A stretch of 11,512 nucleotides of DNA. Source: Cerioporus squamosus (taxonomy: Eukaryota; Basidiomycota; Agaricomycetes; Polyporales; Polyporaceae). This document shows positions 1 to 7,385 of this stretch, piece by piece. Within the stretch, counting starts at the first letter, position 1, and each line of letters starts with the position of its first letter. The notes beneath the pieces are model-generated. The model saw only the letters and a list, made by a program, of their open reading frames with translations, had not been told where the DNA came from and did not search any database. The translations under genes and the position numbers were made by a program. The stretch is from NCBI GenBank assembly GCA_022592435.1, contig JABYQS010000899.1, positions 1 to 11,512 on the forward strand. The letters are read 5' to 3'.

Positions 1-55
1 TTTCGCAGCAGCTCTGAGGGCGATGGCGAAGATCACTGACTACTCTATCAGAACC

Positions 56-707
56 ATGGACAGCCCTCAGCCTGCATCCGCTGTATACATTCGCCAAGCC
101 CGCACCGCAGGACTCTCCGGTGCTCAACCGTATCTGCCTCCTCACAGGCGACGCGGCAAATCCGCAGAGCACCTCCACAGTTCGGCGAGCTCATCGGCCT
201 CGTCTACGCCGAGCCCTACGTGCACCTCCCCACAACCTTCGGCTTCGTCCTGGTGGACCCAGCCAAGGACGACGCCGTCGTTGGGTACGCCCTCGGCACA
301 TACGACACGAGCGCCTTCGAGCAGGCCGCGCTCGACGACTGGTACCCCCGCGTCCGCGCCAAGTACACGTACCCGCCGGAGACCAACGAGGGCGCGACGG
401 ACGCGGACAAGCGGTACATAAACATCCTCCACAACCCGCCGCGCGCCCCGCAGGCCGCCGTGGACTACTCCCCTGCGCACATGCACATCGATATCTTACC
501 CTCTCACCAAAGCCAGGGATGGGGGCGTAGACTCATGTCGCGCGTAGTGGAGTACTTGCGCGAGGAGCGCGGGTTGGACAAGATGTGGCTCGGGCTGGAT
601 CCCAGGAACGATGGCGCCAAGAGGTTTTACGAGGCGTTGGGCTTCAAGGAGCTGCCGGGTGCGCCGGAGGGGACAATGGCCTGGAATTCAAAGAGTTCAG
701 GGGATGA
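56..707 (+). CDS. GNAT-family N-acetyltransferase, reading frame broken by four 1-nt indels
   Basis: Predicted acetyl-CoA-dependent N-acetyltransferase; the substrate cannot be told. The protein similarity moves between frames: the N-terminus (MDSPQPASAVYIRQARTA) is in one frame, SPVLNRICLLTGDA in the next, GKSAEHLH in a third, then FGELIGLVYAEPYVHLPTTFG onward in one long frame. Breaks fit an extra G at about 110, a missing G at about 155, a missing base at 180/181 and a missing G at about 678. The last one restores an ending MGLEFKEFRG and stop TGA 705-707; read as written the frame runs on to 747. With these four corrections the length is 654 nt, 217 residues, a whole number of codons. The acetyl-CoA loop is HQSQGWGRRLM, followed by the usual GLDPRNDGAKRFYEALGF C-terminal motif. 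An in-frame ATG at 23 gives an 11-residue longer start, and the frame is open to the window edge, so the true start is uncertain. Family call is secure; whether the gene is broken or the sequence is wrong is open, with error favoured. Confidence 0.85.
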
Positions 708-1816
708 AGTCGGTGACAGAGATCATCTCTCTGGCAGTCTGCCTTAGCTGATCGCAACGCTAGGTCATACTGGATTACTCCCCGTAAGAATGTTACAGAT
801 GCGTGTGCTGCCCGGTGGTGGGCGTCATTTTTATTTGTTAGTCCAGTTTTTTGCGCCGATCATTTTGGACTCACCGTCGACAGCAAAATGCTAAACTGCC
901 AGTGTGCTTGTTGAACAGTTTGCGACCGTCTTCGCGCTCAACAGATTGGGTTTGAGTGCGGCTTTCGAACACTCTGAGCGTATGAAACGCGGTTGGTCGT
1001 TCGGCCTCTGCGCCAATTCGGACACAAGTAGTAGACAGACCTGGAGCCGCTGCCGCTGACTACTACAGCAGGCCGAGCGCCAACTCTCCAGCCCTCTCCA
1101 GCCTATCAGAAAACAAAACGCCAGCCAGAATATCACCGGATACGTTAACGCTGCAGGGGGCGGCCACACATGTCACTTCGACACACGTACCACTCGGGCG
1201 ATGGAATGCTCGAGCTTGATCTAGGCCGGGCCATTTATGTTGGAAGAGAAAACTTTTGCTCGCCGCCGCTTGGCCGCCGCACTGTGCAGTCCGATGGGAT
1301 CCCTGCCGAGGCAGACGAGGAGTGTCGGCCTCCGACGGATTTCGGCACAGTACATACTCAGCTGGCTCGTGTTGAAACAAATCTTCGAGCCTCGACCGCA
1401 ATCCACACTTCTGCAACTCCATCCGTCCGCATCCGAAGCCACTCTCCGACCGCCTCCGGGTCGCATCTAAATGGTACGTAACGCGTAACGCCGCAAGCCT
1501 CAGCAGGATGCCCAGCGCCGATGCACGATTGGCCCGCGCGAGTCCAGCCCTAAGTTCTAAACCATATTGCGGCGCACGAACCCCTCCTGCGCGTTCCATC
1601 CACGCTAGAACGCGCCCTGCGATTGGCCCATGGGCCGGCATCGTCCATGGCAGTTGTGTCGCGTGCGACGCTCCGGGTTGGCGGAGAGGCCAGGCCTGCC
1701 GGCCGGCGGTGTGGTAGCTCTCAGCCAATCGGCCGCTGCCCTGGCTCCACTCTTCCAATGTTCCGTCTCTCGCATCCAAACCGTGCTGTTCCAAAACGGG
1801 AGTACGCACGTCGTGG

Positions 1817-1834
1817 CACCGTGGCGGCACGGTG
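1817..1834. repeat. Short inverted repeat, 7-bp arms
   Basis: CACCGTG (1817-1823) and CACGGTG (1828-1834) are perfect reverse complements around a 4-nt GCGG loop. It lies in the gene-free spacer about 60 bp downstream of the CCAAT motif at 1755. It could be a protein-binding site or chance in GC-rich DNA; no function is implied by position. Confidence 0.4.
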
Positions 1835-2108
1835 GATAATCCTCCACGAGAAAAATAGCGGTTTCTTTGAGTCCTGGATTTCATCGATCGCGTTCTCGTT
1901 CACCTAGAATGCTCCAGAGCGCTCAGAAGGCGAATTCGCGGTGGTTAATGCTGGATGGGCAGACAGAACTGTCTCGAGCATCAGGAGGAAAACGGCAGGG
2001 CATAATCATGATGCAGCCGCAGGCACATCTGCGTCGGTGTCTCTGCCAGTGCCAAGAGTAAGTAAAACACCGGTAACAGATCGACAGTGCGGAGCCCACC
2101 TTTCGACC

Positions 2109-2128
2109 GGCCCAGCGGCAGCTGGGCC
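2109..2128. repeat. GC-rich hairpin, 8-bp arms
   Basis: GGCCCAGC (2109-2116) pairs perfectly with GCTGGGCC (2121-2128) around the 4-nt loop GGCA. It lies about 295 bp past the EMC10 stop codon, on the downstream side of that gene, so it could sit in or beyond its 3' UTR. Function unknown. Confidence 0.45.
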
Positions 2129-2422
2129 CAAGGCCTACTGCCGCCGTGGCGATCCTGACATTCTCCCGGGGCCTCCTTAACCCGGATCCTACAATGCTGC
2201 CGCTCACCGTGTCGGGTGGCATCGACGGTCTGTCTTCCGGAGCTGATAGAAGCCGTGAGGATTACTCAGGTAGACAGCGAAATACAACAGGCGCAGCCCC
2301 GAGGCGCGCCTAGAGTAACCCAGGTTCGGCACGACATTAAAACATGGAACAAGCTCCTGATCTACCCACCGTGTCACCGCAATGCAAGAGGCATCGCCGG
2401 ACCGCGCGCTCGGTATGGCTCA

Positions 2423-3512
2423 TCACCTGCCGCCTCCAGAACCTTGGCCGCGACCTCCCGACTCTTCTTCTGGAGGCGAGGGCGCGAAGGCTGCGTGGCA
2501 GGGAGGCGTCAGCAGCGGATCGTTTATCACGCGGAAGGGGCACGTACTCAATGCGACGAGCGCGATGACGATGTACATCCAGTACTTCTCGAGGAAGGAC
2601 TTCTCCTTCGGCGGCTCGACTGGCTTGCCCTCGGCCGTGATGGGAGGCGGAACGCGAAGCGCGGGGCTGCACGAGACAGGTCGCGAGCGGCACCGCAGCA
2701 TGAGCGAGACAGATAGTCAGTTCCCGCTCAAGAAATCGCCGAACGATAGACAGACACGAGACACATGACAGACACGTATCCACGGAGGGAAAGGGCGAGC
2801 TAACAGAAAGGGAAGTGCAACTCACAGCGGTGGAAAGGTCGGGAACCGAAGCGCGACAGTTGTGTTGACAATGGGCCTGAGCTCGACGGGGCTCGATCCT
2901 GCACTGGCCTTGCGACCCCTCTTCGGGCACGATCCATCGCGCGGCACGGGCCCCACAAAGTAATCAAGGCTGAACGGGGTGCCGTTCTGGTCTAGATGGA
3001 CCGTAAAAGACTCTGAACTGCTGGCCGGAAGGTGGCACTAGACAGGCGGAGACGCGGGGAAAGGTAGTCATGAGCTTAATAGTCTGATCATGCAGGAGGA
3101 AATACCGAGGGGCTGGGGCGCGGACTCGTGCGCACTGGCCGTATATAGACGCAGGCGCGCTGTGGGCGGCCTGCGTCTAGAGCGCATAGGGTCGACTTAC
3201 AGCGAGGACAGAGGAGGTGGCCCATTGCGTCTGGTCTTGATCGCCGGGGCGCTCTAGGGCTACCTGGTAGAGCGCGTCCTTGAGGCCCTCGGCCGTCACT
3301 GCGAAGTCCCGTAGGTCATTCGCGTATGCCTCGGAGGGGACGAGACGGGCGGCGGTGGCGGGCCCAGAGCCTGAGAGATAGAGCGTGGCCCGCTCTGCGA
3401 AGGGCTCGGCGGGGAGAGACGGATGGAAGATCCTGTGGTGGACGCGGAGGTCAGAGGCAGCAGCAAGCAGCGGACAGACGAGGAGGAGACTCAGAGCGAG
3501 TCGGGAGAACAT
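2423..3512 (-). CDS. EMC10: ER membrane protein complex subunit 10 (EMC10), four exons
   Basis: Subunit of the ER membrane protein complex, which inserts and helps fold tail-anchored and multi-span proteins; the bulk of EMC10 sits in the ER lumen. Exons on the minus strand: 3512-3201, 3037-2826, 2666-2548, 2490-2423; introns of 163, 159 and 57 nt have donors GTAAGT, GTGAGT and GTACGT and acceptors TAG, CAG and CAG. Exon total is 711 nt, 236 residues, uninterrupted. A signal peptide (about residues 1-20, core ALSLLLVCPLLAAAS) starts at the ATG 3512. The lumenal part carries the family landmarks QWATSSV and CHLP, the DYFVGPVP-DGSCPK block, cysteines 105 and 141 that could form a disulfide, and N-glycosylation sequons at 122 and 162. 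A single short membrane span follows (about 203-217, KYWMYIVIALVAL), then an acidic, Gly-rich cytosolic tail (PPEEESGGRGQG). It is divergent from the gene at 4091 and shares its CCAAT-rich promoter. The family call rests on the EGKPVEPPKEKSFLEKYWMY block and overall layout. Confidence 0.92.
3146..3179. repeat. Inverted repeat inside EMC10 intron 1
   Basis: TAGACGCAGGC (3146-3156) and GCCTGCGTCTA (3169-3179) are perfect 11-bp reverse complements around a 12-nt loop. On the transcribed strand the hairpin starts 21 nt after the GTAAGT donor at 3200. A stem here would loop out part of an intron that is long (163 nt) for this genome. Any splicing role is inference. Confidence 0.6.
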
Positions 3513-4090
3513 GGTGGTCCCAGCGAGCGAATCAGCGTCCACCGCCGAATACAGCCCATCAGGCGCCCGTGTCGCCCCGCGAGAAGACGTCTGATTGGCC
3601 CGACGGACTCCGATGGCCCAGGAATAGACCCGATGACCAACGGTGCGGGCTGGTGTCGTCACCATTTCCCTTCTCGGCACACTGCTCTGCGCCCGGTCGC
3701 GTGCCGCAGCGGATGTTCCTGGCTCTGCAACGCGGCTTGTGGTGGCACTCACTCCCGCTCGTCTCTCTGCACTCTGTGCGCTGCCGAGGGTGGTTAACGG
3801 CCGAAGTACAGCAGAATGGCTCGCAGCGAACGACTGGACGGTGCGAGCAGCCAATCACGTCGAGGATCACACACTGATTGGCCAATGGGATCGCAGCTTC
3901 CCATTGGCTCGCAGGGGCAGGCCTGGATCGCTATTGGCCTGGCCATCCACCCAAGCTCCCTTGCGGTCGTTCTCGAGACAGTCGAGACTCCTCCTCCCGC
4001 TCATAAAATGCCCGACAGCCAACCCGGCGACAGCTTTCCTCCCCCACTATCAACGCCCCCTCTCACTCGTCCCCTCCCCCTCCAATCACC
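3513..4090. promoter_or_regulatory. Bidirectional CCAAT-box promoter of EMC10 and the 4091 gene
   Basis: 578 bp between two divergent start codons. CCAAT or its complement ATTGG occurs at 3594-3598, 3851-3855, 3877-3881, 3882-3886, 3903-3907 and 3933-3937; five of the six lie within 87 bp, and 3877-3886 is the palindrome ATTGGCCAAT. A TATA-like ATAAAA lies at 4003-4008, about 66 bp after the last CCAAT motif and 83 bp before the ATG at 4091, a usual spacing for a plus-strand start. The lone motif at 3594 is 82 bp upstream of the EMC10 ATG and could serve that gene. CCAAT is the site of the HAP2/3/5 (NF-Y) complex. A C/T-rich stretch (about 4035-4085) precedes the plus-strand ATG. Confidence 0.65.
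4003..4008 (+). promoter_or_regulatory. TATA-like element of the 4091 gene
   Basis: ATAAAA, 83 bp upstream of ATG 4091, placed downstream of the CCAAT cluster. Start of transcription would fall near 4035, leaving a short C/T-rich leader of about 50 nt. Confidence 0.45.
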
Positions 4091-4855
4091 ATGAAGTACC
4101 GTTCCCCCTCCCCCGACAGTGGCCTCCCCACCCCGCCTCAGTCTCCTACCACGCGCGACGTCGCGCACTCTGCTATATCCCTCCTCCAGTCCCTGGAGTC
4201 CTTCTACCAGCAGGAGCGGTATTGGGTTCATCACACGCGCGCAGCCCTCGAGCTCGCCATCACCAAGGGCATCGACGCCCCTGGTGCTTCCTCCTCGTCC
4301 TCCCCGCCACCATCCGAGTACCAGGGCGTGCTCTCACCCGCGTCTTCTACCACCTCTGACGCGGCCGCCGTCGATGCTCCCATCGTCAAGATGGAGCCGG
4401 ACGCGCAATCGCCAGCCCTTCCCCGCTCGTCCAACCGTTGGACCAAGCGGAAGAACATGATGCGTCTCAAGATCGACGGCATCTCTCCCCACCAGCGCAA
4501 GCGGCGCCCATCGCGCGCGCCGCCAACAGAGCCTGGTGCCAGGCTCCTCGAGATGTTCTCGGAGCTCATGGACTCGCGGATGGAGAGCTGCCAGAGAGTG
4601 CAGCGCATGGTCCGCAGCGCGAACAGGGCAGACCTGTACATGCGTTAGCCGTCTGGTACGTTCCTGTCGCGCTGCTCACCGCTCACCGCGCCGGTGTCTG
4701 ACACGTCCGCCAGCAGACGGTCGCGTGTCATCCAGACTCCGGACTCGCTCGGCGCGCTCTTCGCCGCGATCGCGCAACACCCGACCCCGGCCGCACACAT
4801 AGCTCGCCCTGCCAAATGGCACGTCGGGCCACTTCGTCGCGAGTCGAGGTCGTGA
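4091..4855 (+). CDS. Unrecognised, probably nuclear protein (Ser/Pro-rich, basic), likely two exons
   Basis: I do not recognise a family. The first exon is clearly coding. Preferred model: exons 4091-4635 and 4714-4855, 228 residues, with a 78-nt intron (donor GTACAT, branch CTGAC at 4698-4702, acceptor CAG 4711-4713). The second exon then reads in phase through RVIQTPDSLGALFAAIAQHP with strongly G/C-ending codons, to TGA 4853-4855. Without splicing the frame ends at TAG 4646-4648, 185 residues. A stronger-looking donor GTACGT at 4656 would make a 3' UTR intron instead. Visible parts: N-terminal LPTPPQSP (12-19); a helical segment about 24-58 (ISLLQSLESFYQQERYW); a low-complexity Ser/Pro stretch 65-90; VKMEP at 99-103, matching the SUMO consensus psi-K-x-E; basic patches RWTKRKNMMRLK (116-127) and HQRKRRPSR (134-142) fit for nuclear import; a second helix about 151-181. 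Together these suggest a nuclear regulator, by inference only. It shares its promoter region with EMC10. Confidence 0.7.
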
Positions 4856-5358
4856 TATTGCTCATTTATGGAAGGCATTCTATGGTGTTGAGCTCGGTTC
4901 CCCCACATCATCGTCGTACGACGCAGGCTTTCGGATTAGAGAGTGCCGTGGTCGCCGTATATCAGTATCGCTTGTATTCGCATCTTTAGCATGGCCCAGG
5001 CATATATGATTAGTGATATCAGCCGAACAGCCCCAGCACAGTCCGCGGTCGAGCCAAGATGCCAGATATGCCAGAAGTGCTTCTTCGAGTCAGGAAGCAA
5101 CATAGCCTGCAGCGTAGTTAACTACCATTGGGCTGCAAAGACTGGTCTAGACCATTGGCCAATGAGAACCAGGCGTTGCCTCCACGCCACTATGTACATA
5201 CCCGTAAACACCCCGAGCAGTCGTGATTGGCTGGCGAGCTTCTAGCCACTCAACTGGTACTCATGAGGTGAGTCTTCCAGTCGCCTTCGTATACGAGTAG
5301 CCTGACGTTCAACTGATGTACATCGTACTACAGCTTTTCCGAACTCATCGCAGGATGT
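4856..5358. other. Convergent spacer with a CCAAT cluster
   Basis: Separates the 3' ends of the 4091 gene and the amidohydrolase. I accept no gene. Low-complexity features are absent. The right half holds the CCAAT cluster annotated separately, a palindrome GGTCTAGACC around 5145-5154, and a well-formed intron-like segment 5268-5333 (GTGAGT donor, CTGAC, TACTACAG end). A 100-codon frame 4943-5245 shows no protein-like pattern. Confidence 0.5.
5127..5230. promoter_or_regulatory. CCAAT/ATTGG cluster without an obvious gene
   Basis: Motifs at 5127-5131, 5154-5158, 5159-5163 and 5226-5230. The middle two form the palindrome ATTGGCCAAT, the same element as at 3877-3886, with matching right flanks (ATGRGA). 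No recognised gene starts nearby: the amidohydrolase ends at 5359 on the other strand and the 4091 gene ends to the left. It could drive a noncoding or antisense transcript, or be a relic. Confidence 0.4.
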
Positions 5359-7019
5359 TCAGATAGATGTTAGGTCAGGCGCACCATGCGCATCATACCA
5401 CTTCTTCCAGCGAGCCTCCAATACGTCCGCAGGCCAACGCTTCCTCACATCGTCGGCCCTCTTCCTCAACTCCTTCGCAACGGGTGCCCAGTCCCGGACC
5501 AGCTCTCCATCCTTCTTCACGAGCTCGCCATCGACGAAGACTGCGTCCACATCCTCACTCGATGCGTGGAACACCACTCCCGTGATAGGATCGCTCGCAC
5601 CGCCGAGGTTGACAGAGTCCGCATCGAAGACGACGAGGTCGGCGCGCTTGCCAACCTCCACGGTACCAATGAGATGCGCGAGGTTGAGGGCCTCTGCACC
5701 GCCGAGCGTGCCCAAGCGGAAGGCGTCGACGCTGTTGTACTTGTTGTGGAACGGCGGGGTGACCTTGTTCAGGCGGATGCGCTCGTGGTCGTGGGCGCGT
5801 GCCCATTGTAAGCCGGTGCGCATCTGCGTGAAGATGTCGCCGCTGTTGATGGAGGTGCAGTCCTAAAGGGCCATGTATTCAGCGGGACCCTGAACACTGT
5901 CCGGAGCAGCACTCACTATTCCAAGCCCGCACTTGACGCCTCGCGTTAACGCCTCGTATTCGACCGGGTTACCGTGAGCCATACCCATCTCGTCCTCAGG
6001 AGTGGCACCAATCGCAGCGCCGCTGTCCTTCAGTGCCTTCCACATTTCGTCGTCAGGCGCAGTACGCTCGGCGAGGACGTTGCAGTGCGAGAACACGACG
6101 TCCGGGCCAAGCACACCCGCATCCCGCCACCTGAGGATGGTCGGCCCCTGCACGACGTGCGCCGTGAAGATCTTCACGTTGTTCGCCCGCGCGTACGCGA
6201 AGAAATCCTGGTGCGCGGACACGGGGCCGTTCGCGATCACGTCGTATCCCAGGCCGAGCGTGACGCGCCCGTCGGGACGCAGGTTCCCGCGGTTGGATCC
6301 CCACTCGGCCAGCTTCTTGCGCTGCCAGGCCGCTGTCTCTGCTTCTTTTCCGAACTCGAGGCTGGGGAAAATCTCGGTGGGCTGGCTCTGGCGGGCGGGG
6401 GCCCAGATGACACGCGCGCCGGACTCGAGGGTGGCTTTGAGGGCCGCGTCGGCGTGCGCGGGGGTGAGTGCAGCGTGGTAGTGGTCGAGGATGGTGGTCA
6501 CGCCGTTGTGGAGGGCGTCGAGGCACCCGGCGAGCGTGCCAATACCGACTTCCTCAGGCGTGAGAGTACCCTGTACCGACCTGAGGACAAGCCGGGTGAG
6601 TATCAACTTCAGACATATGTCAGTTTAATTACTGACCATGACATCTTGACAAGATATTCGGTGAGCAGCCAGCTAGAATCCGTTTGAGTCATTTTCTGCG
6701 TGGTTGGACAAATAGAGCACGCACTCGCAGTGGTCAGCTCGCAAGACGGCCATGAAGACATGGCTGTTTCAGGGTCAGCGCACGCCCCATACGATCGCAT
6801 CGCATATGGAGATACTCACCGGTGGGTGTCGACGAACCCAGGTGTGATCCATTTGTTCTTGCAGTCGATCACTTCGACACCGGATGCAGGGGCAATGTTC
6901 TCCTCAATGCGAGTAATGGTGTTGCCCTCGATGAGCACATCGGCCTCGTATACGCGTGCGTCCTTGCTGCCCTGCACGCAGGTCGCAATAGTGCCACCCT
7001 TGAGTAGATATTTGGTCAT
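5359..7019 (-). CDS. Amidohydrolase-superfamily metal-dependent hydrolase (deaminase-like), five exons
   Basis: Predicted zinc-type hydrolase of the Amidohydro_1 / ATZ-TRZ-like group, which removes amino or chloro groups from purine-, pterin- or triazine-like rings; the actual substrate is unknown. Exons: 7019-6820, 6763-6725, 6672-6637, 6580-5917, 5862-5359; introns of 56, 52, 56 and 54 nt with donors GTGAGT, GTGCGT, GTCAGT, GTGAGT and acceptors CAG, TAG, CAG, TAG. All phases close, giving 1443 nt and 480 residues with no break. The N-terminal beta-sandwich reads MTKYLLKGGTIAT; the metal-binding H-x-H is H66-R-H68 after PGFVDT, split by intron 1. Further likely ligands are H233 (FTAHVV) and H257 (VFSHCN), the catalytic Asp is probably D314 in CGLGIDCTS, split after I313 by intron 4, and TPEDEMGM lies at 285-292. 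The C-terminal GKRADLVVFDAD strand is the usual return to the beta-sandwich. No signal peptide, so likely cytosolic. A TATA box lies about 50 bp upstream. Two exons are only 39 and 36 nt. Confidence 0.9.
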
Positions 7020-7065
7020 GATCGTCGAGTGCGAACGGCGTTGCGGTGTCTGCGAAAGTGCGTAG

Positions 7066-7077
7066 TAATATATATCA
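7066..7077 (-). promoter_or_regulatory. TATA box of the amidohydrolase gene
   Basis: The A/T run TAATATATATCA (plus strand), giving TGATATATATTA on the coding strand, ends 47 bp upstream of the ATG at 7019. It is the most A/T-rich run near this start. No CCAAT pentamer is visible in the divergent spacer, so this gene appears to use a TATA-type rather than CCAAT-type promoter. Confidence 0.5.
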
Positions 7078-7365
7078 CTCGGAGGCCGCTACCATATATG
7101 CTCATGTCACCCACATCGATCCCGAGTCTCAGTCCCTCAATGAAGAGGCTCGGTCCGAGCCGTAAGTGCGTATGGCGTATGGTTCGAGCGTCACCTTCGT
7201 CAGCGGAGTCTCCATCTTCACACAAGCACTGCAGGAGTAGTCATGCTCTCAGGCTCGAGTGTCTATTATGATCAGGTGAACCTTGCCAAGCAGTGAGGCT
7301 GGCAAGAGCTATAGACGTCAGTTTAGAAACCAGGCACAGTAGACATGATACATACTTATGTACCT

Positions 7366-7385
7366 CTAGATCAAACTAGATCAAA
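7366..7385. repeat. Two tandem copies of CTAGATCAAA
   Basis: Perfect 10-bp direct repeat at 7366-7375 and 7376-7385 in the divergent promoter spacer. Could be a paired regulator site or slippage product. Confidence 0.5.

Larger units (their letters stand above)
708..2422. other. 1.7 kb convergent spacer, no supportable gene
   Basis: Lies between the 3' ends of the GNAT gene and EMC10, which point towards each other. I see no exon with recognisable protein similarity on either strand. It holds an A/T-rich stretch just past the GNAT gene (about 826-850) suited to 3' end formation, four CCAAT/ATTGG pentamers (1528-1532, 1622-1626, 1725-1729, 1755-1759), a 12-bp palindrome GGCCCATGGGCC at 1625-1636 and two short hairpins listed separately. 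A 273-codon open frame on the minus strand (1884-1063) has an unprotein-like composition and was not accepted. Four pentamers in 1.7 kb is close to chance. Confidence 0.5.

Noticed and set aside
1063..1884. 273-codon open frame on the minus strand in the GNAT-EMC10 spacer
   Set aside because: Composition is rich in Arg, Ser, Cys and His without any motif, codon use is not like the real genes, and it lies over CCAAT motifs and palindromes. Long chance frames are common in GC-rich DNA.
3643..4359. 238-codon plus-strand frame with a hydrophobic start (TISLLGTLL)
   Set aside because: It runs through the CCAAT-packed promoter and overlaps the better-supported gene at 4091 in another frame; downstream part is Pro/Ser-rich shadow sequence.
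4656..4716. Intron from GTACGT 4656 in the 3' UTR of the 4091 gene
   Set aside because: Possible, but the alternative donor at 4636 gives an in-phase second exon with coding-like codons, so I preferred that model; kept as the main alternative.
4943..5245. 100-codon plus-strand frame
   Set aside because: No recognisable domain, mixed composition, and it lies over the CCAAT cluster.
5974..6687. 237-codon plus-strand frame
   Set aside because: Exact antisense shadow of the amidohydrolase's main exon, crossing one of its introns.
6696..6747. Alternative 52-nt amidohydrolase intron GTCTTG...CGCAG
   Set aside because: In phase, but uses a weak donor and would delete the conserved VLRADHC segment and leave a 16-nt exon. 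The GTGCGT...TCTAG intron gives a better protein.
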